Shown here: one piece after another, positions 12,191 to 22,239 of the stretch
How the letters are laid out: each line of letters opens with the position of its first letter
Position numbering within the stretch: position 1 is the stretch's first letter
Assembly: GCA_030280995.1 (NCBI GenBank)
Contig: JASXTE010000011.1
Location: forward strand, 62,001 to 126,000
From: Hemileia vastatrix
Taxonomy: Eukaryota > Basidiomycota > Pucciniomycetes > Pucciniales > Zaghouaniaceae
DNA: 64,000 nucleotides
Reading direction: 5' to 3'
Notes under the pieces: model-generated
The model's database searches: none
The model's input: the letters and a program-made list of their open reading frames with translations, nothing else
Told to the model about the DNA's origin: nothing
Program-made: the position numbers and the translations under genes

Positions 12191-12207
12191 CCCCACGTTG
12201 GGCGCCA
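12191..12207 (-). promoter_or_regulatory. Primer binding site of element B
   Basis: On the minus strand the sequence is TGGCGCCCAACGTGGGG, four bases after the LTR end. It matches the lysine-tRNA type primer binding site known from several retroelements. It fixes the element's orientation and the inner edge of the 5' LTR. Confidence 0.85.
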
Positions 12208-12211
12208 AAAA

Positions 12212-13588
12212 TGTAGAGTAGACTCCTAAAGTCACCTTGCTTCAGGCAGAATCCAAGGGAGTTGGAAAAACAAAAAGAAATCCCTGTCCCTCTAAGTAAA
12301 CGTAAGATTCAATTAACTAAGCTTGAAGATCTTCTTGAAGAGTTGGATAAGTTGCAAATCTGAGAGAAAGACTTTGAAAGTGTTGGAAACATATAATATA
12401 GAAAAAAACAAGTGCAATAAATGATTACACCCCCAAAACAAATACCTAATACCAGATTACACTGATACAAGTCACAGCAAATACTTAGAACAAGCCGCAA
12501 AACTTGCCCCAGAGACTGAAAAGTACAGTAAAGTACCCCAGAAACTACCCTTGGGATGATCTGTTCAAAGGTGCCTTATTAAAGATCTGCCCCAGATTTA
12601 CCCAGTTTCCCACCAAAATTAAAGAGTGTTCTTTATTATATTTTTATTTTATAAATTTTATAAGAAAAGAAATAAATTTGAGTCACCAAGGATGAGAGCT
12701 ATCCAATGGTACCCTATATGTTGATATTTTTTATTATAATTGTTGTTATATGTTAAAATATTGTTAATTATCAAAAAAGACCCTTATTATCGAAACTAAA
12801 AGACAAAAAACATGTAGAAGACTAAGATTCTCCCCTCCCATATTATTCTCCTGCTCCAGACCTTTCCAACAATACCCTACATGCATATGATCTACAATAA
12901 ACTATTGATCTAGTAAGAATAATAACTTTCTAACCAAATTTTTCCACAATAGCCAAAATTTTGGCACAGTGACCAAACTTTGCACTGGTGGTCAGACTTT
13001 TCTACAGTGACCAAACTTTTCCACAGTGCCCAGACTTTTCTGCAGTGACCAAGCTTTTCACTGGTGATCAGACGTTTTTACAGTGACCAAACTTTGCCAC
13101 AGTGCCCAGACTTTTCTGCAGTGACCAAACTTTGCCACAGTGCCCAGACGTTTCTGCAGTGACCAAACTTTTCCACAGTGCCTAGACTTTTCTGCAGCAA
13201 TGACCAAACTTTGCCACAATGACTTCGCTTTTGCACTGGAAAATCACCGGAGCAAACCAGAGTGCACCGGAAAATAAAATGGCTACTCCATGAGCACACT
13301 GAATCCACCAAAAATACCAAGAGAGCCCTAGAAAATCCAGTAAAACCAATACCCAATCTATGAAACCATCAAATTACAATAGGAATACCAACATATATCC
13401 ATTCCAAAACACCATAAATCCTCCAAAAAATCGCCATAAATCCTCCAAAAATCACCATAAATCCACCCAAAAAAAACCCAGTTAAATCCCTTCAACCAAA
13501 TTAACACCTGCTAACACCATGATTTTCTTCCAACCAAGGTCCAATCAAATTTTCACCTAAGTAGCCTACCCAGATTTTGAATGCCACA
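12212..13588 (-). repeat. LTR-B, 5' LTR of element B
   Basis: The LTR runs TGTGGCATTC (13588) to CTCTACA (12212) on the minus strand, about 1377 bases. The inner end next to the PBS resembles LTR-A (shared CCAAGGGAGTTGGA and AAATCCC-CTGTCCCT blocks), so B and E are related families. No second copy is present in the window. Confidence 0.75.
12970..13220. repeat. 38-base minisatellite inside LTR-B
   Basis: The unit consists of two diverged 19-mers, TGACCAAACTTTGCCACAG and TGCCCAGACTTTTCTGCAG. It is repeated about six times with small changes. It creates a Cys/Trp-rich ORF on the minus strand that is not a real protein. Confidence 0.85.
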
Positions 13589-14912
13589 CCGGGATTTGAG
13601 CTGTTGAAGAAAGCTGAATGGATGTTGAAGGAGGATCAACCAGATAGAGGTATGGATTCTCATGATCATTCTCCAAATGGTGTTGAGAAGATGAAGGAGA
13701 AGAAGGGCATTTCTGTGGCCTGGCTGAAGCATCGGGGCTGCTGTTGTTGTTGTGGATATTATTATTGCATGGCCCAGTTGGGTTGGACACTGGTGGTGGA
13801 GTACCAGGGTTGTTGAACGAAGGATCAGGAGAAGGTGACCTGGAAGCTGATTGTGATTTGCTAGATGAAGATCTAGAAGAATGGGAACTATCAGAGGAAT
13901 AATTAGTGGCCAGAGGAGAGGTGTAGTTAGTTCTTCTTGAAGTAACAGGAGATTTTTGTTTGGAACCAGTGTTGCGTGCTCTGGTGTTTTCAGGAGGTCC
14001 TCTGGCAGGTTTTCTAGAGATGTTAGAATTTTTGGGGTTGTCTGAGGAAGAAATTTTGTGTGTACAAATCACTACACAATATGGGGGGCGGACTTGCTAG
14101 CAAGTCCGCAACCTTGGACCCAAACTCACCATAGATTGAACACACATTGAGCTATTGATAAAGTAACCATACAATCAGGGATGAACACCACTCAGCAGAA
14201 CAGTTTTAGGTGGGTGTTCAAGTAGAGTTCAGTATGGGTTCAGTCTGAGTTCAGTCTGAGTTCCATCTGAGTTCCATCTGAGTTCAGGTTGAGGACTTGC
14301 TGGCAAGTCCACCCCCTATATTGCGTAGTGAATTGCTCTGGGAAAACTAGGAGGTGGTTGTGTAGAGTTGTTGGTGTTTAATGGTGTATTTTGGCTGTAA
14401 TCTGGCTGAATTTGGGAGTTTTGAGCCTGATTTTTACTTTCTGGCAAGGCGGGCAGGCTGCCCAACGTTGGGAGGGCCGCCTGGACATGGTCTAGTAGCC
14501 TAAGAGCTGATTTTGAAGCTGATTTGGCTAAATTTTCTGAGATAAAAGCAGATTCTTGAGAAGATAAAGCAGGTCTTTTAGGGAGTGATTTGGGAATAGA
14601 ACGGCATGATCTTCTGGAAGTAGCGGAAGATAAAGAAGATGAAGCAGGTCCAAATTCTGGTGACCTGGTATGAGATCTTGAAATATATTTATGTGAAGGT
14701 GAAGGCAGAGATATTGGATAGTTAGGCTCTCTGTCACATCTTTTCTTTTTAGAGTTGCAAGAATCACAGGCTCTGTTATAGAATTTGGCCTGAGGAGTTG
14801 GAAGATTGAAAGTAAAAGGCCTGCACATGTGGATGCACTGTTTAAAAGCATAGTCATTTAAAGCAGTGAAACAGGGAATTTCCAATGGGTCAAAGTCTGG
14901 GGATTCAGCCAT
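13589..14912 (-). pseudogene. Antisense gene B of E', Zn2Cys6-like, interrupted by a MITE
   Basis: The ORF starts MAESPDFDP at 14912 on the strand opposite to its LTR element. Residues 26-58 hold KQCIHMC and ACDSCNSKKKRCDR, the second half of a Zn2Cys6-like pattern. In the E copy the full pattern is CX2CX6CX15CX2CX6C, but here two Cys are Phe (residues 23 and 33), so metal binding is probably lost. The rest is Ser/Pro/Asn-rich, like many regulator tails. A 261-base CACTA MITE (14070-14330) sits in the frame. Without it and one TAG-free 3-base duplication the frame is continuous to QIPV, where LTR-B begins. Likely a DNA-binding-type regulator derivative; function unproven. Confidence 0.65.
14070..14330. 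mobile_element. CACTA-type MITE, 261 bp, target duplication AAT
   Basis: The ends are inverted repeats of about 38 bp starting CACTACACAATATGGGGG at the left and CACTACGCAATATAGGGGG at the right (reverse strand). AAT flanks both sides (14067-14069 and 14331-14333). CACTA ends with 3-bp duplications define the CACTA/EnSpm superfamily. It has no coding capacity. The TIR includes an 18-bp perfect palindrome GGACTTGCTAGCAAGTCC (14090-14107). The interior has tandem GAGTTCAGTCT-like repeats (14226-14290). Confidence 0.88.
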
Positions 14913-15057
14913 GATCTGTGAAGGAAAAATAATGAAGAGAAAAGAGATAAATGAAAATTTTATTAGTGATGTGTAGATAATGAAGAAAGAGTGGATGTTC
15001 AGCAGGTTGGCTGTGGAGCACTGTGCATGGAGGTGGCTCCGTCCTTATATGCAAAAT

Positions 15058-15570
15058 TTGGATAGTCCGTCAAGACTTTAAACTGAAAACTGGTAGTCTT
15101 CCAAGACTTAAAACTGGCTGGTTATTTAAAGATTGCTTCAAGATTTTTATTTTTTTATTACTACTGTGGATCTGTAGTTCGTCAAGACTTTAAAATGAAC
15201 ACTGTGGATAGTCCCCCAAGACTATAAACTGAGGATGGTTGTTGGTTGAGTCCTTCAGGACTATAAACTGATAATGTGGAGTTGGTGTGATTCTGGAAGA
15301 GGGCATCCAAGGGGGAGTCTCTGAATTTTGTTAAGGCAAGTGTGGGGGTAACTGATGAGCTGGCTGCTCTTTAGAACAGTTACCGCAGAATTTTAGTTTG
15401 TTTCTTTGGTCTTTAATGTTTTGATCTCTGGTTCTGTCTTTTTATTTAGGTTTTGAGTCCCCCAATACTATAAAATGAGAGTTTTTGAGTCCCCCAAGAC
15501 TATAAAATGAGGGCTGTTAGTCCCCCAAGATTTAAAACTGAGGATTAGTCCCCCAAGACTTTAAAATGAG
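15058..15570 (-). repeat. Iterated 22-mer between antisense genes B and A (E')
   Basis: About nine copies of AGTCCCCCAAGACTATAAAA-type sequence (reverse complement of CAGTTTAAAGTCTTGGGGGA) are spaced 30 to 90 bases apart. The same array occurs at the same place in element E (32318-32871). Each copy contains a short inverted repeat AGTC...GACT. There is no ORF here. It may be a regulatory array for gene B; that is inference. Confidence 0.75.
15345..15386. other. Conserved hairpin in the antisense block (E')
   Basis: GGGGTAACTG (15345-15354) pairs with CAGTTACCGC (15377-15386) with one mismatch, around a loop that includes GAGCTGGCTGCTCT. Homologous hairpins lie in E at 32474-32514 and 36463-36504, with a weaker one at 36723-36763. 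Confidence 0.65.
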
Positions 15571-15622
15571 GATTTTTTTATTTATTTTTATTTCTAAATC
15601 AAGATTTTTGGGCAAGAAGTAA

Positions 15623-16277
15623 TTACAGAAAAGAATCAAGAGATGTAAAAAAATTTTCAGCATTGGCTTTGAACTGGTGAATGAGGTTCTTCCTTTTCTC
15701 AAGGTCCTGTGGGTTCCTGGCAGGAGTGGATTGGAAGTAATTTAGGATGAGATGCTTCTGTTGAGAAGAATGTTGTTGGAAGATGTCTTTGATGGTGGGA
15801 AATGGATCAGGTGGGGGTTCTTCAATGGTTCCCACATTGTCATCATCACTGTCTGGATGGAAATGAACTGGAAATTGTTCAGATTGATATTCAGTATGAA
15901 GAAGTATTGGGCTTACCATCAGAAGGAACAGGGATAGTAGAGCTAGTGTTTTTAGTGGGGTTGGAACTCTTTTTTGAAGGGTGTAATTTGTTGACCAGTC
16001 TGGTGATCAGGATGGATGGTCTGGATCTTTTGGTGCTGGTGGAAGGCGGATCAGGTTGTGGAGGAGAAGAAGATGTTGAAGAGGACAATGGACCAGGTCT
16101 GAAACAAGTCTTCTTCCTAGAGAGACAGGCATCACAGGAGGTTCTGTAGGGATGAGCTGGTGGTGTGATGGTACAGATGAGATTGTTGCCAATGCAGTAT
16201 TGGCAAGGACCCATGTTAGTAGCAGATTTGGAAAGAAAGCTGAACATGGTGGTTGTGATGTAGGAGAATGTGGACAT
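15623..16277 (-). CDS. Antisense gene A of E', Zn2Cys6-like protein, one intron
   Basis: The gene lies on the strand opposite to its retroelement and starts (MSTFSY) 18 bases from the 3' LTR. Exon 1 is 16277-15917. A 49-base intron at 15916-15868 has GTAAGC and TTTCCAG ends. Exon 2 is 15867-15623. Together they form one open frame of 201 codons. Residues 25-58 give C25-X2-C28-X6-C35-X12-C48-X2-C51-X6-C58, which fits the fungal Zn2Cys6 spacing; the basic run (SRKKTC) is in the second half rather than the first. A Ser/Pro/Thr-rich stretch and a charged tail with YFQSTPAR follow. Element E has the same gene with the intron in the same place. A DNA-binding regulator is plausible but unproven. Confidence 0.65.
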
Positions 16278-16285
16278 TCTCTAAT

Positions 16286-16295
16286 GGAGGGAGGA
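16286..16295 (+). other. Polypurine tract before LTR-A1
   Basis: The purine run GGAGGGAGGA directly precedes the LTR start TGTGGTCTTCC, as expected for plus-strand priming. The equivalent in E (minus strand) is a TTGGAGGGAGAA run at 31572-31583. It shows that the gene block lies inside the element, upstream of its 3' LTR. Confidence 0.75.
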
Positions 16296-17391
16296 TGTGG
16301 TCTTCCAACATTGGCGGAGCCCTTTGTTGGTGTATTTGGCATTGTTTTGATACGTCTTAAATGGCATTGTTTAATAATTGGGTGTTTTTCTGTAATTATT
16401 TGGAAAATATTGGGACTGCGGGGATGTGGGTATTACCATTGGATATCCCTGTTTTTTCTCTATATTTTATGTCTTGATGACATTTTTCATATCCTAAGTA
16501 TTTAAGGGATTTTTTCTCATTTTTCATTTTAAAAGATAGCTGTTTAATTTTGTTTTTTGTGTTTTACGGGCTAACCTTAATTCTTAGGGTTAAGTGCTTA
16601 GTACCATTAGAATGGGCTAATTTTTCTCTACATTTCATGTCTCAATGTTGTTATAGCCTAATTTTGTGTTTTAAAGGTTTTAGTAGTCTTAGCTTATTTT
16701 TCTAAGTTTTGGATATTTTTGGAGGCTTTTGGTGGTTTTCTGGCTTCAGGGTGGTCCGGCCGCCTCAGGCGGGCCTCCTGATGTTGGGTGGACCGCCTGC
16801 CTCAGTGCTAGAAGGCTGGGAAGCGTTTCTAGAGGGGTTTTATGCAATTTGGCACTCAGAAACGCCAAATTTGTTGGTGTGCATGGGCTCTTAGATAGTG
16901 GTCTGTGTGTATATAGTGAATAAGACAGTTTGGGGCAACCTTAATCATCATACAACCATCCGGAGGTGATATCCTTGTTCCTCACTCAGTTTTCACTGTT
17001 TTTTGGCCACAATTGGCTGTGTTTGTTGCAAGGTTAGTTCTTCATTTAACTCAACTTTGGCAACTGTTTTCTCTGGTGTAGTCTTGCAAGCTATATCAAG
17101 TATTATTTCTGTCTCTGGTGTGGATTTGCAACCTACATCAAGTATCATTGCTTTCTCTGGTGTGGACATTTGTCTACATTTCAGTTCTTTGGTTTGGTAA
17201 TCTTTCTGGAGACGACTTGGCTGATCAGGCAGTCAAGTGTATTGGAAAAGGGGCTATAAACAACAGGAACCAATTTACTGTAGCAGGTAAATATCACTTA
17301 TATTTCTCTAAAGGGACAGGGGATTTTCTCTCTGGGTTTTCTCCAACTTCCTTGGTCAAGGCCTATAGCTAGTACTATAGGATTGTCTACA
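16296..17391 (+). repeat. LTR-A1, 3' LTR of E'
   Basis: 1096 bases from TGTGGTCTTCC to GATTGTCTACA. Homologous to the LTRs at 30516-31571, 34067-35140 and 52412-53504 and to the partial copy 27104-27914. It contains a GC-rich inverted-repeat island (about 16750-16805) in otherwise AT-rich DNA. Its antisense strand reads directly into gene A, so the promoter of gene A would have to lie here. No PBS follows it, so it is not the 5' LTR of element G. Confidence 0.85.
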
Positions 17392-18027
17392 GCACCTGAT
17401 GTAGCAAATGGAATTGTGGATAAGTGCAGGAAGAAAAGGATTGATAATTCCGCTGAATTTGATGTTAGAGAGCAGTCATTCCAGCCATTAGATGGATTGC
17501 CTAGGGCACCACATTACGCAGGTCCCTTAGGGTATTTGACAATTACTGTAAATCTTAAGCAGATTAGAGTGTTAGTGGATACAGGTTCACAAATCAATGT
17601 GGTTTCAATGGATGATTCTGAGGAGTTAGGACTTCCTGTAAAAGATAGTGAGGGCACTGTTGCACAAATTGGTGGAGGTTGGTTGCCTGTAATAGGGGTA
17701 GCAGAGTATGTACGCACTAGGGTTGCGGGAGCAACGAGAGATATTCATTTTTATGTTCCAATGGGTGTTGTTAAACCAGTTTTACGAACACCATTTTTAA
17801 TGGATTATTCTGAAACTATTGATTATTGTTTGAATAAGACTATTGGAATATGGTTTATGGGTGATGATGGTATTCCAGTGAAAGCAGTCTTAGTAGCGCC
17901 TAAGGATGGTGGCTGGGAAACTAAGTACTCTGGAGCTGCAAGATTGGAGAATGAAAGAGAGATTTATGAGGAATTCTCAGAGGATGAGAAGGGGAAACCG
18001 CTAGGAGGGTGCCAACATTTTCATTAG
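17392..18027 (+). pseudogene. Element G gag end and aspartic protease
   Basis: The open stretch includes GPLGYLTITVNLKQIRVLVD followed by TGSQINVVSM, so the DTG active-site triad is intact. IGGGWLPVIG and HFYVPMGVVKPVLRTPFLMD are the flap and distal protease segments seen in B and E. The gag part upstream is missing because LTR-A1 joins it at 17391. It runs out of frame at about 18027 into the pol spacer. Confidence 0.8.
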
Positions 18028-18506
18028 GGACTGGAATTTCAGGTGTTACTATCTCCCAGGATGAGAGGAACCCGGATAGTGACCAGTCAGTCCAACAAGA
18101 AGGGATATGTAAAGTGGTACATCATAGGTGTCTTGGTAATACTAAAGTAGAATGTATTATACCCAGGCTTTTTGATTTCTTTGATTATGGATTTTGTTAT
18201 GTTTATATTAAAAAGAAAAGACAAAAACAGGATGTAGGTACAACCCGTATTTATATTAGGAAGGGTTTAATTTTAAGTAATGAAGGAAGCTGCAAGCACT
18301 GTTTTGCATCAAAGTATAAACCAGTAGCTGTCAAGGTTAAACCGGTAAATGTACCAATGAAGGATTTGAATCCTCCTTTGCAGAAGCTGGTGCTGACTAG
18401 GAATTATTATGATACTCCTTTAACAAAGTTTCTGCCTGAGTTCACACCTACTAGTAGAATCACAATAGAGAGGCTTCAGATTGTTAATTTTGGACCAGAG
18501 GATTGA
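18009..18506 (+). pseudogene. Element G pol spacer before RT
   Basis: The last third aligns with B and E: KVKPVNVPMKDLNPPLQKLV, FLPEFTPTSRITIERL and QIVNFGPED, then a stop where the others read GWLS. The first two thirds have no recognisable motif. As in the relatives it links protease to RT, but no GSKSKSSQL module is visible here. Confidence 0.7.
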
Positions 18507-18527
18507 TTATCTCAGGAAGAAAAGAAG

Positions 18528-19232
18528 TTGTTTTTACATGTTATGGTTCTTAGGGAGAAGGCTATTTCATTTTCCAAAGAGGAAAGAGGTTTGTTGAAAC
18601 ACTCTTATGGTAAACCTTATATTGTTCCAGTTATACCTCATGCGCCATGGCAAAAGAAGGCTTTTCCAATACTGGCGGCTATAAGAGAAATGTATACAGA
18701 ATTAATTTGGGAAAGGTTAAGGTCTGGCTTGTATGAACAATCAATGTCTAGTTACTCAAGCCCAGTGTTCTGTGTTGTCAAGCATAATGGAAAGTTGAGG
18801 GTTTTTCATGATTTAAGGGAGATGAACAAGGTTACAGTAAAGGATGCAGGAATTCCACCAAGACCAGAGGAGTTCATGGATTATTTTACGGGACGTGCAT
18901 TTTATGGATTAGGTGATATCATGGGAGGATACTATGAGCTTGAATTGGAAAAATCATCTAGGCCCATGACTACGTTTGAAACACCACTGGGACATTTCAG
19001 GTTGACAAGGTTACCGCAAGGCACAAAAAATTCTGTGGCGGTATACCAAGCGCAGATGATTTGGATATTGCAGGACAAAATTCCAGAGCATGTGGGAATT
19101 TTCATTGAAAATGGCGGTATAAGAGGACCAGCCAGTGATTATGATCAGGAAGTGTTAGAGGAAAATCCATATATTAGAAGGTTTGTTTGGGAATATGCAA
19201 TTACCCTGGAAAGAGTGCTATTTAGGATATAG
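18528..19232 (+). pseudogene. Element G reverse transcriptase with altered catalytic box
   Basis: LREKAISFSKEERGLLKHSY, SSYSSPVFCVVKHNGKLRVF, DIMGGYYELELE and TRLPQGTKNSVAVYQAQM identify the RT fingers and palm of this lineage. The catalytic pair region reads IFIENGGIRGP, so both aspartates of IDD are replaced. It ends at a TAG in FRI-stop-EAGL. Together with the other lesions this copy cannot be active. Confidence 0.85.
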
Positions 19233-19405
19233 GAGGCAGGATTAACAATCTCTGGATCCAAATTTGCTTGTTGTGTTCCAGCGCTGAATATAGTGGGACA
19301 TGTGGTATGCAAGGAATGGAGAATCATTTCTGAAAAGCAGAGGAATAAGGTACTTACATGGCTGAGACCAAGAAATACTACAGAAGTTAGAGGGGTTTTA
19401 GGGAT

Positions 19406-20188
19406 TTGTACATATGTAAGAATGTTTTTTTGAGATTTTGCCTTGCTGTCTTCACCTTTAAGGCACTTAACAATGAAAGATGTTGTATGGGATTGGATGG
19501 AGAATGTCAAGAGTCATTCAAGTTATTAAAAAGGATTGTAGGAAAAGATATCCTTTTGACAAGATTGAAATATGGAACAGGCGCTGAGAAAATTACTCTA
19601 GCAGTGGATTCTAGTGTGTCTGCAGTAGGCACAGTTTTGATGCAGGAGGATGAGGAAGGCAATGATAGACCTTTCCTTTATGAATCTAAGAATTTTACTA
19701 AAGTAGAGGCTAGGTACTCTCAGTCTAAGCTGGAGTTATGTGATGTAGCAAAAATTCTCAAGAAGCTACAATGGATGCTTTGGGGGCAACATTTTAAGTT
19801 GCAGGCTGATGCGCTATCATTGGTGCATATGATTAGTAGCCCCAGTTTTCCAGATGCGCCCATGACTAGGTGGGTGGCGCAGATTAATTTATTTTCTTTC
19901 GACTTAGTTCATAAGCCAGGAAAGTCTTTCACAATGCCAGATTCGTTATCCAGAAGGCCATTGTGTGAAGAAGACTCGGAAGCTGAGGAATTTGAAGAGG
20001 ATAAAAAATGGGTAAATGGGATAGACCATTTTTATCAAAAGTTTAGAAATAAGGACATCCACAAAGACATAAAACCAATGGTTGGAGTCTACAAAGACAA
20101 TAAAATAGTAACTTTACAAGGTGTCCATGAAGATAAAAAATTAGGTGATTGTGACATGAAGGATGTGTGTAGAAAAGGTAGTCTGTAA
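19406..20188 (+). pseudogene. Element G RNase H and linker
   Basis: The ORF contains ITLAVDSSVSAVGTVLMQED, RYSQSKLELCDVAKILKKLQ and LQADALSLVHMIS (the Asp, Glu and Asp regions). MTRWVAQINLFSFDLVHKPG and TMPDSLSRRP follow. The acidic linker after it is shorter and different from that of B and E, and rich in Lys/Asp repeats (NKDIHKDIKP). The RT connection domain between 19232 and 19406 is frameshifted. Confidence 0.8.
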
Positions 20189-20399
20189 CTGGATTCAGGG
20201 AGCACTGATGTCAATGTAACAACAAGGAGTGTGCTGGATGAGATAGCGGAAGAATCAGATGACAAAGACGACTCAAGCGGAAATCAAGATAGTAATAATC
20301 ATCCAGAGAATGGGGAGTATTCTGAAGATGATGCGCTTTCTGATGAGGAAGCAGAATTGTTAAGGTTATATCTGGGAGGTAGAAGTTGACCAGATTTTT

Positions 20400-21598
20400 G
20401 TGGTGAAAAGGTTTGGTGCAATATTGAGAAGCGCGCTAAAAATTATTTTTTTTAAAGATGGGAAGTTATGGAGGAATCAGTCTTTGTTTCCTCAGTTGGT
20501 CATTCAAACTAGGGAAATGAAGGAGAAAATACTCAGGGAGTTGCATGAGAATTCAGGTCATAGGGTTCAAGATGAGACGCATTTCAGAGTCAGGGAAAGA
20601 TTCTGGTTGCCCAGTGTGAAGAATGAGGTGAGTGATTGGGTTAAATTTTGTCCGGAATGTCAGCATAGGAGTTACAGAAAGCCAAAAGAGAAAGGTAAAG
20701 TGGCAGGTGAAGATACTGTTTTTGGTAGGATCAGTTTGGACGCAGTTCATATAAAAGAAGGACGCTTTAAGTAATTGGTAGTAGCCAGGGATGATCTATC
20801 AGGATGGGTCAAAGCAGCGCCTTTGGTAAACCTTAAGGCAAGTAATGTAGCTGATTTCCTAAAAAGAGAATAGATTTATAGGTATGGGGTAATGAAAATT
20901 GTAACTGTGGATGGAGGCGCTGAATTTTCTGGATAATTCCAGGATATAGTGAAAGATATAGGCGCTAAGCTACAAGTGGCAACACTATATTATCCTGAAG
21001 CGGAAGGAATGATTGAGAGAAGGCATCAAGTAATAAAAGATGCGCTGGTTAAGTTATGTGGAAATAATGGTGTGAAGTGGAAGAACTACTTTCCATTAGT
21101 TTTGGTTGCAGACAGGATTTCAGTTAAAAGGAAAACTGTATTTTTGTAATATGAACTTATGTTTGGTCAAAGGGCAGTACTAACCATTGATCTAGAGGCT
21201 GGATCTTTTCTGGGATGTGATTGGGATCAAGTGCGCTTGACTAAAGATTTAATTCTAGAAAGGGTAGCGCAACTTGAAAAGAAAGAAGAGTTTGTGGAGA
21301 ATGCATATGATAGAATGATGCAGATCTGGGATACATAAGTTAAATATTGGAATGAGTGCTTAGCAAATAGGTTGAGAAAGCCATTGAAGCCAAGAGACTT
21401 GGTTTTTGTGTATCATAGAAGTCTAGAAAGCCAATGAGGTAAAATGTTTTCTGAAAGATGGAATGGTCCTTATAGGATAAGGAAGAAAATAACTGGAGGG
21501 TCTTATTTACTGTAGGAATTGGATGGTACTGAATGGAAGCAATGTTTAGCGGCAGATCAGATTAAAAGATTCTACCCAAGGGGTGTTCCAGTGGTATA
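20400..21598 (+). pseudogene. Element G integrase, broken
   Basis: The N-terminal zinc domain is seen as HENSGHRV and WVKFCPECQHRSYRKPKEKG (20400-20774). The catalytic core follows: LDAVHIKEGRFK, then after stops VDGGAEFS and PEAEGMIERRHQ (20949-21149). These give the D, D and E of the DDE triad in separate frames or fragments. The C-terminal part can be followed through stops to AADQIKRFYPRGVPVV at 21598, matching E at 36905-37387. No chromodomain is present in this lineage. Confidence 0.8.
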
Positions 21599-22239
21599 GA
21601 ATAACCTCCAGAATGAGGGAAAACTACCAAAATAACCTCTGGGAAGAGTTCAAAATAACAAGTTATGTTTAAGGTTTATTTTTTAGGGGACTCACAGGAG
21701 GCTTTGAGGCAGTTGTGAAAAGTAGAGAGTGCTAACTGGAATTTAGGAGGACTATGTCTGAACAGACATCTGGCATAAGTGCTCAGATGAGGGAATAGAG
21801 AAAAATGGAATCTTATATTTTATTTCATTGTTTGAGGAGACATGACAATATAGGCAAATGGATTGAAAGAGATGCAAGCCATATAAGTGAAAAAGATGCT
21901 GGGAATTTATCCAATGGGCTAATCAACCCGGAGTGGAATAACAATTTATAGATGGGGTGCTCTACAGTTCAATTCTTATTTACATCTTGTATTTTTGTAT
22001 TGCAGTAAAGGCAGTAAAATGTCTAAAGTTTATTCTATGATTTTTTTACAGGGTCTATAGTCTTTTAAAAAAAGTAGAAGGAACAAAGTTAGGTGCTCCA
22101 AATTTAAAGATAACTAATATTGAAGACAGATGTAAAAGAATAGTGCCGTTTCTAGGATGTTTATTTAAAGGCATAGTAAAAGATGGAAACTATGTACAGG
22201 AATATTGGAGAAAGAAGGCTTATAGGGAAAGCACTAGTG
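21599..22239. other. Element G spacer after integrase, no gene seen
   Basis: About 640 bases between the integrase end and the first minus-strand gene remnant. I see no ORF of note, no hairpin of the kind found in E, and no LTR edge. Confidence 0.5.

Larger units (their letters stand above)
6436..13588 (-). mobile_element. Ty3/Gypsy element B, 3' truncated, decayed
   Basis: Read on the minus strand the element runs 5' LTR (13588 to 12212), primer binding site, short leader, gag with CCHC knuckle, protease, reverse transcriptase, RNase H and the start of the integrase linker. Homology to element E ends near 6436, so integrase, 3' coding region and 3' LTR are missing. Several nonsense codons break gag-pol, for example directly after the zinc knuckle and inside the protease start. 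The 5' LTR abuts CCGG (13589-13592) in gene B of the neighbouring element E', which suggests B inserted into that gene. Confidence 0.85.
13589..17391 (+). mobile_element. Element E', 3' part: antisense gene block plus 3' LTR-A
   Basis: This is the right arm of a plus-oriented element of the E family. It comprises the reverse-strand gene block (genes B and A), a polypurine tract and a complete LTR-A ending at 17391. Its internal order matches element E (31572-35665) in mirror orientation. The 5' part would lie beyond element B, which interrupts gene B at 13588/13589. The right flank GCAC (17392) enters gag of element G. Confidence 0.75.

Noticed and set aside
13078..13356. Cys/Trp-rich ORF CGKVWSL repeats
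   Set aside because: It is the translation of the 38-base minisatellite in LTR-B.
13577..13816. Plus-strand ORF with CCCCCGYYY run
   Set aside because: It is the reverse strand of the Asn-rich tail of gene B (E').
15802..16149. Plus-strand ORF of 115 codons
   Set aside because: It is antisense to gene A of E'. The E copy does not keep it open, while the minus-strand gene keeps its frame across a conserved intron.
16296..17391. LTR-A1 as 5' LTR of element G
   Set aside because: No primer binding site follows it, and G begins in the middle of gag. Its left side has a polypurine tract, so it is the 3' LTR of E'.
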